Assembly: GCF_009604425.1 (NCBI RefSeq)
Contig: NZ_WEGI01000002.1
Coordinates: 434,001-498,000 of the forward strand
Reading direction: 5' to 3'
Source: Nocardia aurantia
GTDB lineage: Bacteria > Actinomycetota > Actinomycetes > Mycobacteriales > Mycobacteriaceae
Length of the DNA stretch: 64,000 nucleotides
Of the stretch, positions 1 through 7,578 are shown one piece after another; within the stretch, counting starts at the first letter, position 1, and each line of letters opens with the position of its first letter. A model generated the notes under the pieces. That model was not told the origin of the DNA. It did no database searches and saw only the letters and a list, made by a program, of their open reading frames with translations. A program made the translations under genes and the position numbers.

Positions 1-684
1 CAGCTGGGTCAGCACGTCGTCGCGCGGGTTCTCGCGGCGGTCGCTGATGTAGGCGGAGAACTTCTCGTCCAGGTAGACCAGCGGGTTGGCCTCGACGATG
101 TCGCCGTCGATCGCGCCGACCCGGCTGCCGGGCCGGTCGCCGGTGAGCACCCAGCGGAACTCCTCGTGGTCCTCCTCCGGCACGCCGAGCAGATCGGCGA
201 TCACCAGCAGCGAGAACGGCTTCGCGTAGTCGGCGACGAATTCGGAGCTGCCGTTGGCGACGAACTCGTCGAGCACCCGGTCGGCCAGCCGCCACATGAA
301 CTCTTCGTTCTCCTTGAGCCGGGCCGGGGTCAGCAACCGGCTCAGCAGGGAACGCGCGGTGGTGTGGTCCGGCGGATCCATGGTGACCATGTGCTCGTAC
401 ATCGGCAGCTGCGTGCGATGCTCGGCGATGAGCGCGCCGATGTCGTCGCCGACCGGCTCGAACGGCAGCGGCGGGAACGGGCCGCCGACCGCGATACACG
501 ACGAGAAATTCCCGTCCGTGTCCCGCAGCACCTTGTCGGATTCTTCGTATCCGGTCACCGCGAGCACTCCGTAGTGCGGCTCACGAACGACCGGGCACTT
601 GGCGCGCAGATGGTCGTAGTACGGATACGGATCCGGAACGAGCGCGGGATCGGTGAAATAATCGACCGTGTCGAAGTCGGTCAT
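1..684 (-). CDS. Cytochrome P450, C-terminal part beyond the window
   Basis: Haem-thiolate monooxygenase, N-terminal 228 residues only; the reading frame runs off the left edge. The protein opens MTDFDTVDYFTDPALVPDPY, a typical class I bacterial P450 start, and carries the C-helix signature HMVTMDPPDHTTARSLLS at about residues 98-115, which contacts the haem propionates in this family. The visible part stops just before the expected I helix, so the oxygen-binding AGxxT, ExxR and Cys-loop motifs cannot be checked. The ATG at 684 is the only sensible start. A TetR gene lies upstream on the same strand and may control it. Substrate unknown; soluble, and would need a ferredoxin partner not seen here. 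Confidence 0.93.
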   Translation of the reverse strand, partial: MTDFDTVDYFTDPALVPDPYPYYDHLRAKCPVVREPHYGVLAVTGYEESDKVLRDTDGNFSSCIAVGGPFPPLPFEPVGDDIGALIAEHRTQLPMYEHMVTMDPPDHTTARSLLSRLLTPARLKENEEFMWRLADRVLDEFVANGSSEFVADYAKPFSLLVIADLLGVPEEDHEEFRWVLTGDRPGSRVGAIDGDIVEANPLVYLDEKFSAYISDRRENPRDDVLTQL

Positions 685-1134
685 GAAAACTCCTGGATCT
701 GGTCATCGAGAAAAGGACGACTCGAAGCGGCGACCGGCATTTTCTACCGGCCGATCGCGAAACTCTCCGGCACGTGCCGACGGACCTTGCCTGCGGCGAA
801 TATCTACCGGCAGTGGACCGTTCGGCGGGGGGCTGTGCGCCGGTGGCGGCTTTTTCCCGATTGGCTTCCGCGAAGATTGTGCCGACCGTCACAGGCCCGA
901 GTCAATAGGTGCCGGAAAGGTATTCGATGATGTTTCTGAATATTTTCCGGGGTACAGGGGAATGCGCCTCCTGCCCCCTGCGCAACAGGCGTCGAGAATG
1001 CGGTGACCGGCTTTGCGCAGTCACCCGACGATATTGTTCACAATGTATTTCCGCCGATCGGATATTCGATCGGAATCACCACCCCCCGTTCGATCGCCGA
1101 TACCGACCGGCGCCCGGACGGTGTCCGGATCCGG
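685..1134. other. Gene-free stretch between P450 and TetR genes
   Basis: 450 bp without a convincing gene. It is more AT-rich than its surroundings, as expected for a promoter region serving the P450 gene on the minus strand. Apart from the inverted repeats at 1033-1073, I see nothing recognisable. Confidence 0.6.
1033..1073. promoter_or_regulatory. Pair of inverted repeats upstream of the P450 gene
   Basis: Two palindromes lie close together: ATTGT-TC-ACAAT at 1033-1044, and CCGATCG / CGATCGG with a 6-bp spacer at 1054-1073. They sit beyond the 3' end of the TetR gene and about 350 bp upstream of the P450 start. They could be operators, or the second could be a weak terminator for the TetR message. 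Neither resembles the TetR palindrome at 1868-1895. Confidence 0.4.
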
Positions 1135-1857
1135 TCAGCCGGTGCCGTGGCGATGCGCGGGCGACTCCGGATCCGAATCCGTCGATGCGGGACGACCCTC
1201 GGCACGCCGGCGCAGCGGCGCCATGACGGCGGGGTCGAGGTAGAAGGGTTGTTCCTGTCCGGGCGCGGGCCGGCGGTTCAGCGCCTGCCCGGCGGGGATC
1301 TCGTTGTTCACGGTGAGCCGCCGGACCACCCGCTCCAGGGTGGGCAGGATCTCGCCGATCTCGATGGTCCGCTCGGCGAACCGGGCGATCAGCGCGTAGA
1401 TCATGTTGGTCAGCACCAGGCCGACATCCGCGACGTACTCCGGATCCGCTCCGCCGAAGATCTGACCGGCGACCGGGACCACCGCGTCGAAGCCCTGCAC
1501 GTCCAGACTCGTACCACCCGGGCCCGAACGCGCCCGATGGAACGCCTCCAGCATCCCCGGACTGCGTTCCCACGGCTGGAAGACGCTGCGCAGCAAGCGC
1601 ATCAGACCCTCGTACACCGTCTCTTCGGGAGCCGGCGCGGCCAGGTCCGGATAGGCGTTGACCGCCATCCAGTCCACGATCGCCGCGACGATCAACTCGT
1701 CGCGGGTCGAGAAGAGTTTGTAGACGGTGGCCAGCGAGGCCTGCGACAGCCGCGCCACCCGGCGCAGTTGCACCGAGTCGTAACCCTCGGTCTGCAACAG
1801 CGTGAGCACGACCTCGATGATGCGCTCCCTCGGGTCGCGGCCAGCCGCTCTGCTCAC
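1135..1857 (-). CDS. TetR-family transcriptional regulator
   Basis: One-component repressor, 240 residues, GTG start. Residues about 10-60 form the TetR helix-turn-helix (RERIIEVVLTLLQTEGYDSV, then the recognition helix LSQASLATVYKLFSTRDELI). The rest is the variable ligand-binding and dimerisation domain, for which I recognise no ligand class. A 26-bp-scale palindrome lies 11 bp upstream of the start codon, so autoregulation is likely. The nearest co-directional target is the P450 gene about 450 bp downstream; control of that gene is inference. Confidence 0.93.
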   Translation of the reverse strand: MSRAAGRDPRERIIEVVLTLLQTEGYDSVQLRRVARLSQASLATVYKLFSTRDELIVAAIVDWMAVNAYPDLAAPAPEETVYEGLMRLLRSVFQPWERSPGMLEAFHRARSGPGGTSLDVQGFDAVVPVAGQIFGGADPEYVADVGLVLTNMIYALIARFAERTIEIGEILPTLERVVRRLTVNNEIPAGQALNRRPAPGQEQPFYLDPAVMAPLRRRAEGRPASTDSDPESPAHRHGTG

Positions 1858-1867
1858 GCCGGAACTG

Positions 1868-1895
1868 TAACACGGTTACTAGAGTAACCGGGTTA
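1868..1895. promoter_or_regulatory. Palindromic operator upstream of the TetR gene
   Basis: Inverted repeat with 13-bp arms: TAACACGGTTACT at 1868-1880 and AGTAACCGGGTTA at 1883-1895, separated by 2 bp. There is one mismatch per arm; the inner 8 bp (CGGTTACT/AGTAACCG) are perfect. Position and symmetry fit a homodimeric TetR site that overlaps the promoter or leader of the regulator gene. Confidence 0.75.
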
Positions 1896-2067
1896 TCCTC
1901 TCGCGTAAACCATATTCTCTCCAGCGGGACATCGGATTTTCGTAGAGGCCTTCATGATCTCGCGGCAACCCGCCGGCGACGGCGGGACAGCGGCTGGTCG
2001 GCGCGAGCCGGGAACGGGTGACGCGGCGGGCCGGCGCGGTCCGGCGAACGGGCACCGGGACCGGTAC

Positions 2068-2790
2068 TCAGGGTCCGGTCAGGCCCTGCAATCGGCTCGC
2101 CTGCTTGCCGACGAGGTCGTGCAGGACCGCGGGGTCGATCGCCTTCGGCGAGGTGTCGGCCAGTTGCACGACGCTGGAACCGACCACGGCCACCGTCGCC
2201 ACGGAATACAGCGTCATGCCCCCGCTGGTGGTCCGCACCTGGAACGAGGCCGAGGCGTCGCCGGTGGCAGGCTGTGCCAGTCCGCCCAGGCGGTAGTGCA
2301 CGGCGGTGCCGTCGGCATCCGTGCCGTCGTAGCTCCCGCAGTCCCGCAGCAGCGACTGCACGACCGAGAACGCTTGCGCCGCACCGCCGTTGGGATAGCT
2401 GGCCACATCGATGTCGATACTGTCGAAATCCGGTGTGGCGTAGTGCACCGCGCCGCGGGCGGACGCGCCCGGCAGCTGATCGGCCACCGGGGCCAGCACG
2501 CGCGCGCAGGCCGCCGGTTCGGTGCGCGAGTGGTCCGGTTGCGCGGGACCGTCTTTCGCCGGCGGGCCGTCCTCGAGCTGGGTGTAACCCGGCGGTAGAT
2601 CGGCGGTGGTGAGCAGCTTCGCCCGCAGCGCGACCGAATCGGTGAGCCCCGGCGCGGCCGGCGGCGCGACGGTCACCGCGGTGCCCAGGCCCGGCAGCGC
2701 GTCACCGTGATGGGCGGAGCCGCACCCCGCGGCCAGCACGGCCGGCACGGCCACGGCGGCCACCAGCGGTCCGCGGCTCAGTCGCCCCAT
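2068..2790 (-). CDS. Lipoprotein with PknH-like sensor domain
   Basis: Predicted exported lipoprotein of 240 residues. The chosen ATG at 2790 gives MGRLSRGPLVAAVAVPAVLA followed by AGC, a lipobox with the lipidated Cys near residue 22; starts further upstream would put about 60 Arg/His-rich residues before the signal. The mature part (LLTTADLPPGYTQLED near the front, later a Cys pair in ACARVL and DCGSYDG) resembles the extracellular sensor domain found in PknH-like kinases and many actinobacterial lipoproteins. It overlaps the upstream lipoprotein gene by 13 bp, so the two are probably one operon. Ligand and role unknown. Confidence 0.8.
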   Translation of the reverse strand: MGRLSRGPLVAAVAVPAVLAAGCGSAHHGDALPGLGTAVTVAPPAAPGLTDSVALRAKLLTTADLPPGYTQLEDGPPAKDGPAQPDHSRTEPAACARVLAPVADQLPGASARGAVHYATPDFDSIDIDVASYPNGGAAQAFSVVQSLLRDCGSYDGTDADGTAVHYRLGGLAQPATGDASASFQVRTTSGGMTLYSVATVAVVGSSVVQLADTSPKAIDPAVLHDLVGKQASRLQGLTGP

Positions 2791-3710
2791 TGCACCTGCG
2801 TGCTGATGTCCTGGCACAGCGCGACCGAGGTACGGGGATCGCGGTACACCTGCCGGCCGCCGACCCGCACCGACCCCGAGACCGGCAGCGGCAGACCGAG
2901 ATCCACCGTGATGGTGCCGGCGCCGTGCATCAGATAGTCGACGATGTCCAGCGATCCGGCGCTGTTGGGCAGATTCCACACCGTCGAGGTGGGCTTCTGC
3001 GTGACGTCGAGCTGGATGGTGAGCAGATTGCCGTCACGGCGGGTCAGGGTCGCGGTGGTGACCTGCACCAGTGGGAAACCGCTGGACACCCGCTGCCGGA
3101 CCTTCCAGATCGCCCCCTCGCCCACCGGGTCGGGCGGGAAGGCGATGGATTGGTAGACCGCTTGGTAGAAGGCCTGTTCCAGCGCGGCGCGCGCGGCGTC
3201 CGGGGTGGCCGGCTTCGGGGCCAGCCGCAGGGCGGTGATCGCGCCGACGTCGCTGATCGCGAACGCGGCATGCGATCCGTCCGCGGACTGCAACTGCTGG
3301 GCCAGCGCGGGATCCGGGGAGGTGGCGGTGCCGAGGGTCAGATCCACGCCCTCGCGGGACACCTGGGCGGTGAGCGGGATGGTGACGGCCGGCGGGGAGA
3401 AGTCCCGCATCGGCTGATCGTTGAGCTGCTGCTCGATGTGGTGGTCGGTGCGCAGCGTGACCTGTTGAGTGTGGTCGGTGACGTAGGCGGGACGCAGGAC
3501 CGATCGGGGCTCGGCGCCGGGTTCGACCAGGGTGGCGACGGACGCCGAGATCGGCATGGTCACCTCTTTGCCCAGCCCGGACGGCTCCACCTCGGCATCG
3601 CGTTCGGCGTTGGAGCCGGCCGTGCACCCGGCGGCGCCCAAGCCGGCCAGCGCGACCGCAAGCACCAGTAGCAGTGCACTCGAGCGGGATGGCAACACCG
3701 TCACGCCCAC
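2778..3710 (-). CDS. Putative lipoprotein of unknown function
   Basis: About 310 residues. In-frame GTG codons at 3710, 3704 and 3698 all precede a clear lipoprotein signal (LPSRSSALLLVLAVALAGLG then AAGC); I took the first, and the exact start is uncertain because no strong ribosome-binding site is visible. The mature protein has no motif I recognise; it is mixed alpha/beta in character and has a single further Cys near the C-terminus (SVALCQDIS). It overlaps the next lipoprotein gene by 13 bp, which suggests co-translation and a shared envelope role. Confidence 0.75.
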   Translation of the reverse strand: MGVTVLPSRSSALLLVLAVALAGLGAAGCTAGSNAERDAEVEPSGLGKEVTMPISASVATLVEPGAEPRSVLRPAYVTDHTQQVTLRTDHHIEQQLNDQPMRDFSPPAVTIPLTAQVSREGVDLTLGTATSPDPALAQQLQSADGSHAAFAISDVGAITALRLAPKPATPDAARAALEQAFYQAVYQSIAFPPDPVGEGAIWKVRQRVSSGFPLVQVTTATLTRRDGNLLTIQLDVTQKPTSTVWNLPNSAGSLDIVDYLMHGAGTITVDLGLPLPVSGSVRVGGRQVYRDPRTSVALCQDISTQVQWGD

Positions 3711-3936
3711 AGCGTACGACCGGTTCCTGAAAAACAGCTGGGATGTCGGGCGGCCGTGTCCGATCGGGCTGTATCGGACCGCCGTGGCAGCGGCGCTCGC
3801 GCCACAACCACCGCACGACGCCGGACAAGCCACGGCCACAGCCGCCCGACGCGGCCCTGCTCACTGCTGCGCCGGGCAGGCCACAACTACAACGACACCG
3901 CTCCAGCCACACCTGCATAGGACCGATCCCGCCACA

Positions 3937-4323
3937 GCCACAAGCGGTACCGGTCCAGCCATGGCCGCGGCGGTACCGGTCCAGCTGTGACCCTGGCGGT
4001 ATCGGTCCAGCCGACCGACGGCAGTGCCGGTCCGGCTGTGGCCACGGCAGTGCCGGTCCGGCTGTGGCCACGGCAGTGCCGGTCCGGCCGTGACCCTGGC
4101 GGTACCGGTCCAGCCGTGCCGACGGCAGTGCCGGTCCGGCTGTGGCCACGGCGGTGCCGGTCCAGCCGTGACCCTGGCGGTACCGGTCCAGCCGTGACCC
4201 TGGCGGTACCGGTCCAGCCGTGACCCTGGCGGTACCGGTCCAGCCGTGCCGACGGCAGTGCCGGTCCGGCCGTGGCCACGGCGGTGCCGGTCCCGGCCGT
4301 GGCCACGGCGGTGCCGGTCCGGC
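3937..4323. repeat. 26-bp minisatellite array upstream of lspA
   Basis: About 15 direct tandem copies of a 26-bp unit fill most of the 633-bp gap between the lipoprotein gene and lspA. The core is GGTACCGGTCCAGCC or GGTGCCGGTCCGGCT, joined by variant linkers GTGACCCTGGC, GTGGCCACGGC and GTGCCGACGGC. Copies 10-12 (about 4167-4244) are identical; two copies differ by one base in length. The linker variants recur in mixed order, which suggests block duplication. Degenerate copies continue left to about 3780. Open frames across the array on both strands are by-products of the repeat, and I see no gene here. The array ends about 20 bp before the lspA start. Confidence 0.92.
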
Positions 4324-4343
4324 GATAGGGGATGATGTGTGCT

Positions 4344-4982
4344 GTGAGTACCGACCGGCCGCACGAGCAACGCACCGACCAGCACGAGGAGTCGCCCCGA
4401 TCCGTCGCCGGCGACGAGGGAGCCGCCGTCCCGGAGCCCTCGGCCGCCGCCGCGGAAGCCGTGGGCGTGGGCGTGGCCCCGCGCCCACGTCGGCTACCGG
4501 TGCTGCTGGTCGTCGCCGCTTTCGCCTTCGCCGCCGACCTCGGCACGAAGGTCCTGGTCGTGGCGAACATGACGCCCGGCGAGCCGATCTCGATCGTCGG
4601 TGACGTGGTCCGGCTGACCCTGATCCGCAACCCGGGCGCCGCCTTCTCCATGGCGACCGGCATGACCTGGCTGCTGACCCTGATCGCGGCGGCGGTGGTG
4701 ATCGGTGTGATCCGCATCGGGCGGTCGCTGCGCTCGGTGGGCTGGGCGATCGGCCTGGGCCTGGTGCTCGGTGGCGCCGTCGGCAATCTGGTGGACCGCG
4801 TCTTCCGCGCCCCCGGCCCGCTGGAGGGCCACGTCGTCGACTTCATCGCGGTGACCCGCTGGTGGCCCGTGTTCAATCTGGCCGACTCGGCCATCGTCTG
4901 CGGCGCGATCCTGCTGGTGGCGCTGACCGTCTTCGGCTTCGAACCCGACGGGTCGCACACCCGTCACGAGGCGGCGGCATGA
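4344..4982 (+). CDS. lspA: Lipoprotein signal peptidase (signal peptidase II)
   Basis: Membrane aspartyl protease that cleaves the signal peptide from prolipoproteins after diacylglycerol transfer; several substrates are encoded nearby. About 212 residues: a hydrophilic N-terminal tail of some 50 residues, then four membrane segments. The two catalytic aspartates are in NLVDRVFR (about D151) and FNLADSAI (about D181), with the family motif IRNPGAAFS between helices. AGGGGA at 4327-4332 is well spaced for the GTG at 4344; ATGs at 4332 and 4335 are in frame but too close to it. The stop overlaps the rluD start. The 26-bp repeat array abuts the leader. Gene order matches M. tuberculosis Rv1539-Rv1540. 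Confidence 0.96.
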   Translation: MSTDRPHEQRTDQHEESPRSVAGDEGAAVPEPSAAAAEAVGVGVAPRPRRLPVLLVVAAFAFAADLGTKVLVVANMTPGEPISIVGDVVRLTLIRNPGAAFSMATGMTWLLTLIAAAVVIGVIRIGRSLRSVGWAIGLGLVLGGAVGNLVDRVFRAPGPLEGHVVDFIAVTRWWPVFNLADSAIVCGAILLVALTVFGFEPDGSHTRHEAAA

Positions 4983-5983
4983 GGGGTCAGGGGCCGAAGG
5001 CGGCAGCGGAGCACGATTACGAAGGCGCCCCGCTCATGCCGGATGTGCACAGCGTGAGTCGCGAAACTCGGTCCATGCCGGTGCCCGACGGGCTGGAGGG
5101 GATGCGGGTCGACGCCGGCCTGTCCCGGCTGCTCGGGTTGTCGCGGACCGCGGTCGCGGCGCTCACCGAGGAGGGGTCGGTACAGATCGACGGCTCGGCG
5201 GCCGGCAAATCGGACCGGCTCACCGCCGGCGCCTGGCTGGAGGTCGCGTTCCCGGAACCGAAGCGGGAGTTGACCGTCGAGGAGACCCCGGTCGAGGGGA
5301 TGAAGATTCTCTACGCCGACGACGACATCGTGGCCGTCGACAAGCCGGTCGGCGTGGCCGCGCACACCGGCGTGGGCTGGACCGGGCCGACCGTGGTCGG
5401 CGCGCTGGCCGCGATGGGCTACCGCATCTCCACCTCCGGCGCGCACGAACGGCAGGGCATCGTGCACCGGCTGGACGTGGGCACCTCCGGTGTGATGGTC
5501 GTGGCGCAGTCGGAGCACGCCTACACGGTGCTCAAGCGGGCCTTCAAATACCGCACGGTGGAGAAGCGGTATCACGCGCTGGTGCAAGGACATCCGGATC
5601 CGTCCAGCGGCACGATCGACGCGCCGATCGGCCGGGCCCGCGGCAACGACTGGAAGTTCGCGGTGACCGCGGACGGGCGGCCGAGCATCACCCATTACGA
5701 CACGGTGGAGGCGTTCCAAGCGGCGAGCCTGCTCGACGTCCACCTGGAGACCGGGCGCACCCATCAGATCCGTGTGCACTTCTCGGCGATCCGGCACCCC
5801 TGCTGCGGCGACCTGACCTACGGCGCCGATCCGCGCCTGGCGGAGCGGCTCGGGCTGGAACGCCAATGGCTGCACGCCCGTTCGCTGGGCTTCGCACATC
5901 CGGCGGACGGCCGCTGGATCGAGATCACCAGCGAGTACCCCGCCGATCTGGCACACGCGCTGGACCTCCTGCGTCATGTCTGA
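4979..5983 (+). CDS. rluD: RluA-family pseudouridine synthase
   Basis: Isomerises uridine to pseudouridine, probably in 23S rRNA. 334 residues: an N-terminal S4 RNA-binding domain at about 42-95 ([18 protein letters not shown]), then the RluA catalytic domain with HRLD at 163-166, whose Asp is the nucleophile, and the later motif [12 protein letters not shown]. The ATG at 4979 overlaps the lspA stop (ATGA), implying coupling; ATGs at 5036 or 5093 would also keep the whole S4 domain. This is the Rv1540 position. The exact target uridine cannot be told from sequence, so the symbol is a family-level assignment. Confidence 0.92.
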   Translation: MRGQGPKAAAEHDYEGAPLMPDVHSVSRETRSMPVPDGLEGMRVDAGLSRLLGLSRTAVAALTEEGSVQIDGSAAGKSDRLTAGAWLEVAFPEPKRELTVEETPVEGMKILYADDDIVAVDKPVGVAAHTGVGWTGPTVVGALAAMGYRISTSGAHERQGIVHRLDVGTSGVMVVAQSEHAYTVLKRAFKYRTVEKRYHALVQGHPDPSSGTIDAPIGRARGNDWKFAVTADGRPSITHYDTVEAFQAASLLDVHLETGRTHQIRVHFSAIRHPCCGDLTYGADPRLAERLGLERQWLHARSLGFAHPADGRWIEITSEYPADLAHALDLLRHV

Positions 5984-6650
5984 CCGGCGTGCGGCGGCGT
6001 CGATCGGCGCCGCCGTCGCCGCGATGGTCGCGATCGTCGCACTCGGCGCGGCAACTCCCCCACGCCCCGACGTGATCTCCACCGACCGGCTCGGTCCGGA
6101 ATCCGGTGAGCCCGTGGGTGATTACCTCGCCCGTGCCCGGGAGTCGTTGTCCGGCACCGACACCGGCGACCACTGGGCCCTGTTGTCCCTGACCACCGGC
6201 ATCCCCGCCGCGGCGATCCCGGAACACGCGGGCGGACTACGGATCTCCCAGGTGATCCTGCACGTCCCGATCGATCGCGTCTACACCCCGCCGATCATCG
6301 TCCCGGTGCCCGCGGGCGATGCCGCCGCCCTGGACGCGCAACACGCCGCCGCCGGCACCCTGCGATACGCCACGCCCGCCGACGACCGCGCCCGGCAGGT
6401 CGCCGCGACCGTCACTGCCCGCCTGCGCGCCGACTGCCCCTGCGTCACCGGCCTGGTCCTCCGCGGCGCTCTGGATGAGCTCCGAAACCTGGCCTCCGGC
6501 AAGGATGTTCGAGCGATCCAGGTCCTCCCCGCAGACGCGTCCGCAGGCACCTTCGCCCTTGTCCCGTTGCTCCCGGAACAGACCGGCACCGCCGTCCCCG
6601 GCCCCGACGACGGCCCGATCCCGGTCCCTGACCCGGTCCCGGCCCCTTGA
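5976..6650 (+). CDS. Membrane-anchored or exported protein, unknown function
   Basis: 224 residues, overlapping the end of rluD by 8 bp, so probably the third gene of the lspA-rluD transcript. One N-terminal hydrophobic segment (about residues 10-27, [18 protein letters not shown]) is a signal anchor or signal peptide. The middle has one short Cys pair (DCPC), and the C-terminus ends in a Pro/Asp/Val-rich tail (PDPVPAP). I do not recognise the family. Codon use is like that of the neighbours. A minisatellite begins about 10 bp after its stop codon. Confidence 0.7.
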   Translation: MSDRRAAASIGAAVAAMVAIVALGAATPPRPDVISTDRLGPESGEPVGDYLARARESLSGTDTGDHWALLSLTTGIPAAAIPEHAGGLRISQVILHVPIDRVYTPPIIVPVPAGDAAALDAQHAAAGTLRYATPADDRARQVAATVTARLRADCPCVTGLVLRGALDELRNLASGKDVRAIQVLPADASAGTFALVPLLPEQTGTAVPGPDDGPIPVPDPVPAP

Positions 6651-6660
6651 CCTCAATCGC

Positions 6661-6832
6661 GGTTGACCCCAATCCCGGCCGACCCGGTCACGGCCGACCC
6701 GGTCACGGCTGACCCCAATCCCGGCCGACCCGGTCACGGCTGACCCCAATCCCGGCCGACCCGGTCACGGCCGACCCGGTCACGGCTGACCCCAATCCCG
6801 GCCGACCCGGTCACGGCCGACCCGGTCACGGG
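6661..6832. repeat. Two-unit minisatellite (15 and 16 bp)
   Basis: About eleven adjacent units of two kinds: A = CTGACCCCAATCCCGG (16 bp) and B = CCGACCCGGTCACGG (15 bp). They run in the order A B B A B A B B A B B, so a composite A-B-B block of about 46 bp has itself been duplicated. The array starts right after the stop of the preceding gene, in the gap between two converging genes. No protein is inferred. Confidence 0.9.
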
Positions 6833-7578
6833 TCCCTGACCCCGGTCCCGGCCCGCAACCCGCTCCGGGCCCCCTTCGACCCGGCCCCTGTCCCGCTTCC
6901 GCCCCACGACACCGGTCCCGGCCCCTGACCTCGGTCTCGGGCCATACCGGCACGCCACGGATGTTCTCTCTGCAGGCGTCGCCCGGCCGCTCACGGTCGG
7001 ATGGCAGTCGCACAACGAGCGCGGAGCCCGCATCCGGTCCGTGCCGCCGAGCGGCGAACACCGAATTCAACTCCTGCGCAAGACTTATCGCGGTCGTTGT
7101 AGGTACCTCATTTGGCACGTCCACTCGATCGCACGCCCGAGTACGCAAGCCGGCCAGTACGCCGATTTCGCCGCGCCTGCGACGAAGCCGTCGTGCGGGT
7201 TGTCGCACGCAGCATTCACCCGACGGCCGGTCGCGGTGTGGACGCCCGCCGCCGACTCCGCCGGACCGCCACGCTCGGCGACGACCGGCACGCCGTCCGG
7301 CATCCTGGAGCGCAGCCGATCATCGGCACACATCGCGTGAATACGGTTGCCCGCCAGCGAATTCAGAGCAAGCGCGGAGAACAGCGACCGATCCGGGACG
7401 ACTCGGGTGGCTACCGCGAGGCAGCCGGTTTGCGGGCCGAGCACATGCTGTCACCGGTCTCGAACCCGGCTGCGCGCCGATGGGGTCGCCTCGAACAGCC
7501 GAGGTGGAAACGACGCAGCGGCCGATCCCCGGCCGGCACGCGGGCCGGCCGAAGCCGAATCGGGGTGAAATCCGTTGT
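6833..7578. other. Long gap between converging genes, no clear gene
   Basis: About 750 bp between the minisatellite and the emb gene end, lower in GC than the genes on either side. An inverted repeat GGCCGGC / GCCGGCC at 7531-7550 lies just past the emb stop and may help terminate it. The only open frame worth noting is the minus-strand frame at 7085-7444. No RNA gene was recognised. Confidence 0.5.
7085..7444 (-). CDS. Possible small protein or gene remnant
   Basis: A 119-codon frame inside the gene-free region. Roughly three quarters of its third codon positions are G or C, somewhat above what random sequence of this local composition would give, but no homologous family, domain, signal peptide or good ribosome-binding site is visible. 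It has several Cys and Trp residues (NAACDNPHDG, EWTCQMRY). It could be a real small gene, the remains of one, or chance. Confidence 0.2.
   Translation of the reverse strand: MLGPQTGCLAVATRVVPDRSLFSALALNSLAGNRIHAMCADDRLRSRMPDGVPVVAERGGPAESAAGVHTATGRRVNAACDNPHDGFVAGAAKSAYWPACVLGRAIEWTCQMRYLQRPR

Noticed and set aside
3937..4323. CRISPR array
   Set aside because: Copies touch each other without unique spacers, and no cas genes are present. The same applies to the arrays at 6661 and 55722.
3861..4960. Long open frames of PVPPGSRLDRY-type repeats on the minus strand
   Set aside because: They come from the 26-bp array and from the antisense of lspA; all frames are open because the unit lacks stops, and there is no start signal or domain.
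7450..7480. tRNA-like GGTTCGAGACC on the minus strand
   Set aside because: The flanking bases do not form a T-stem, and no acceptor or anticodon arm can be found around it.
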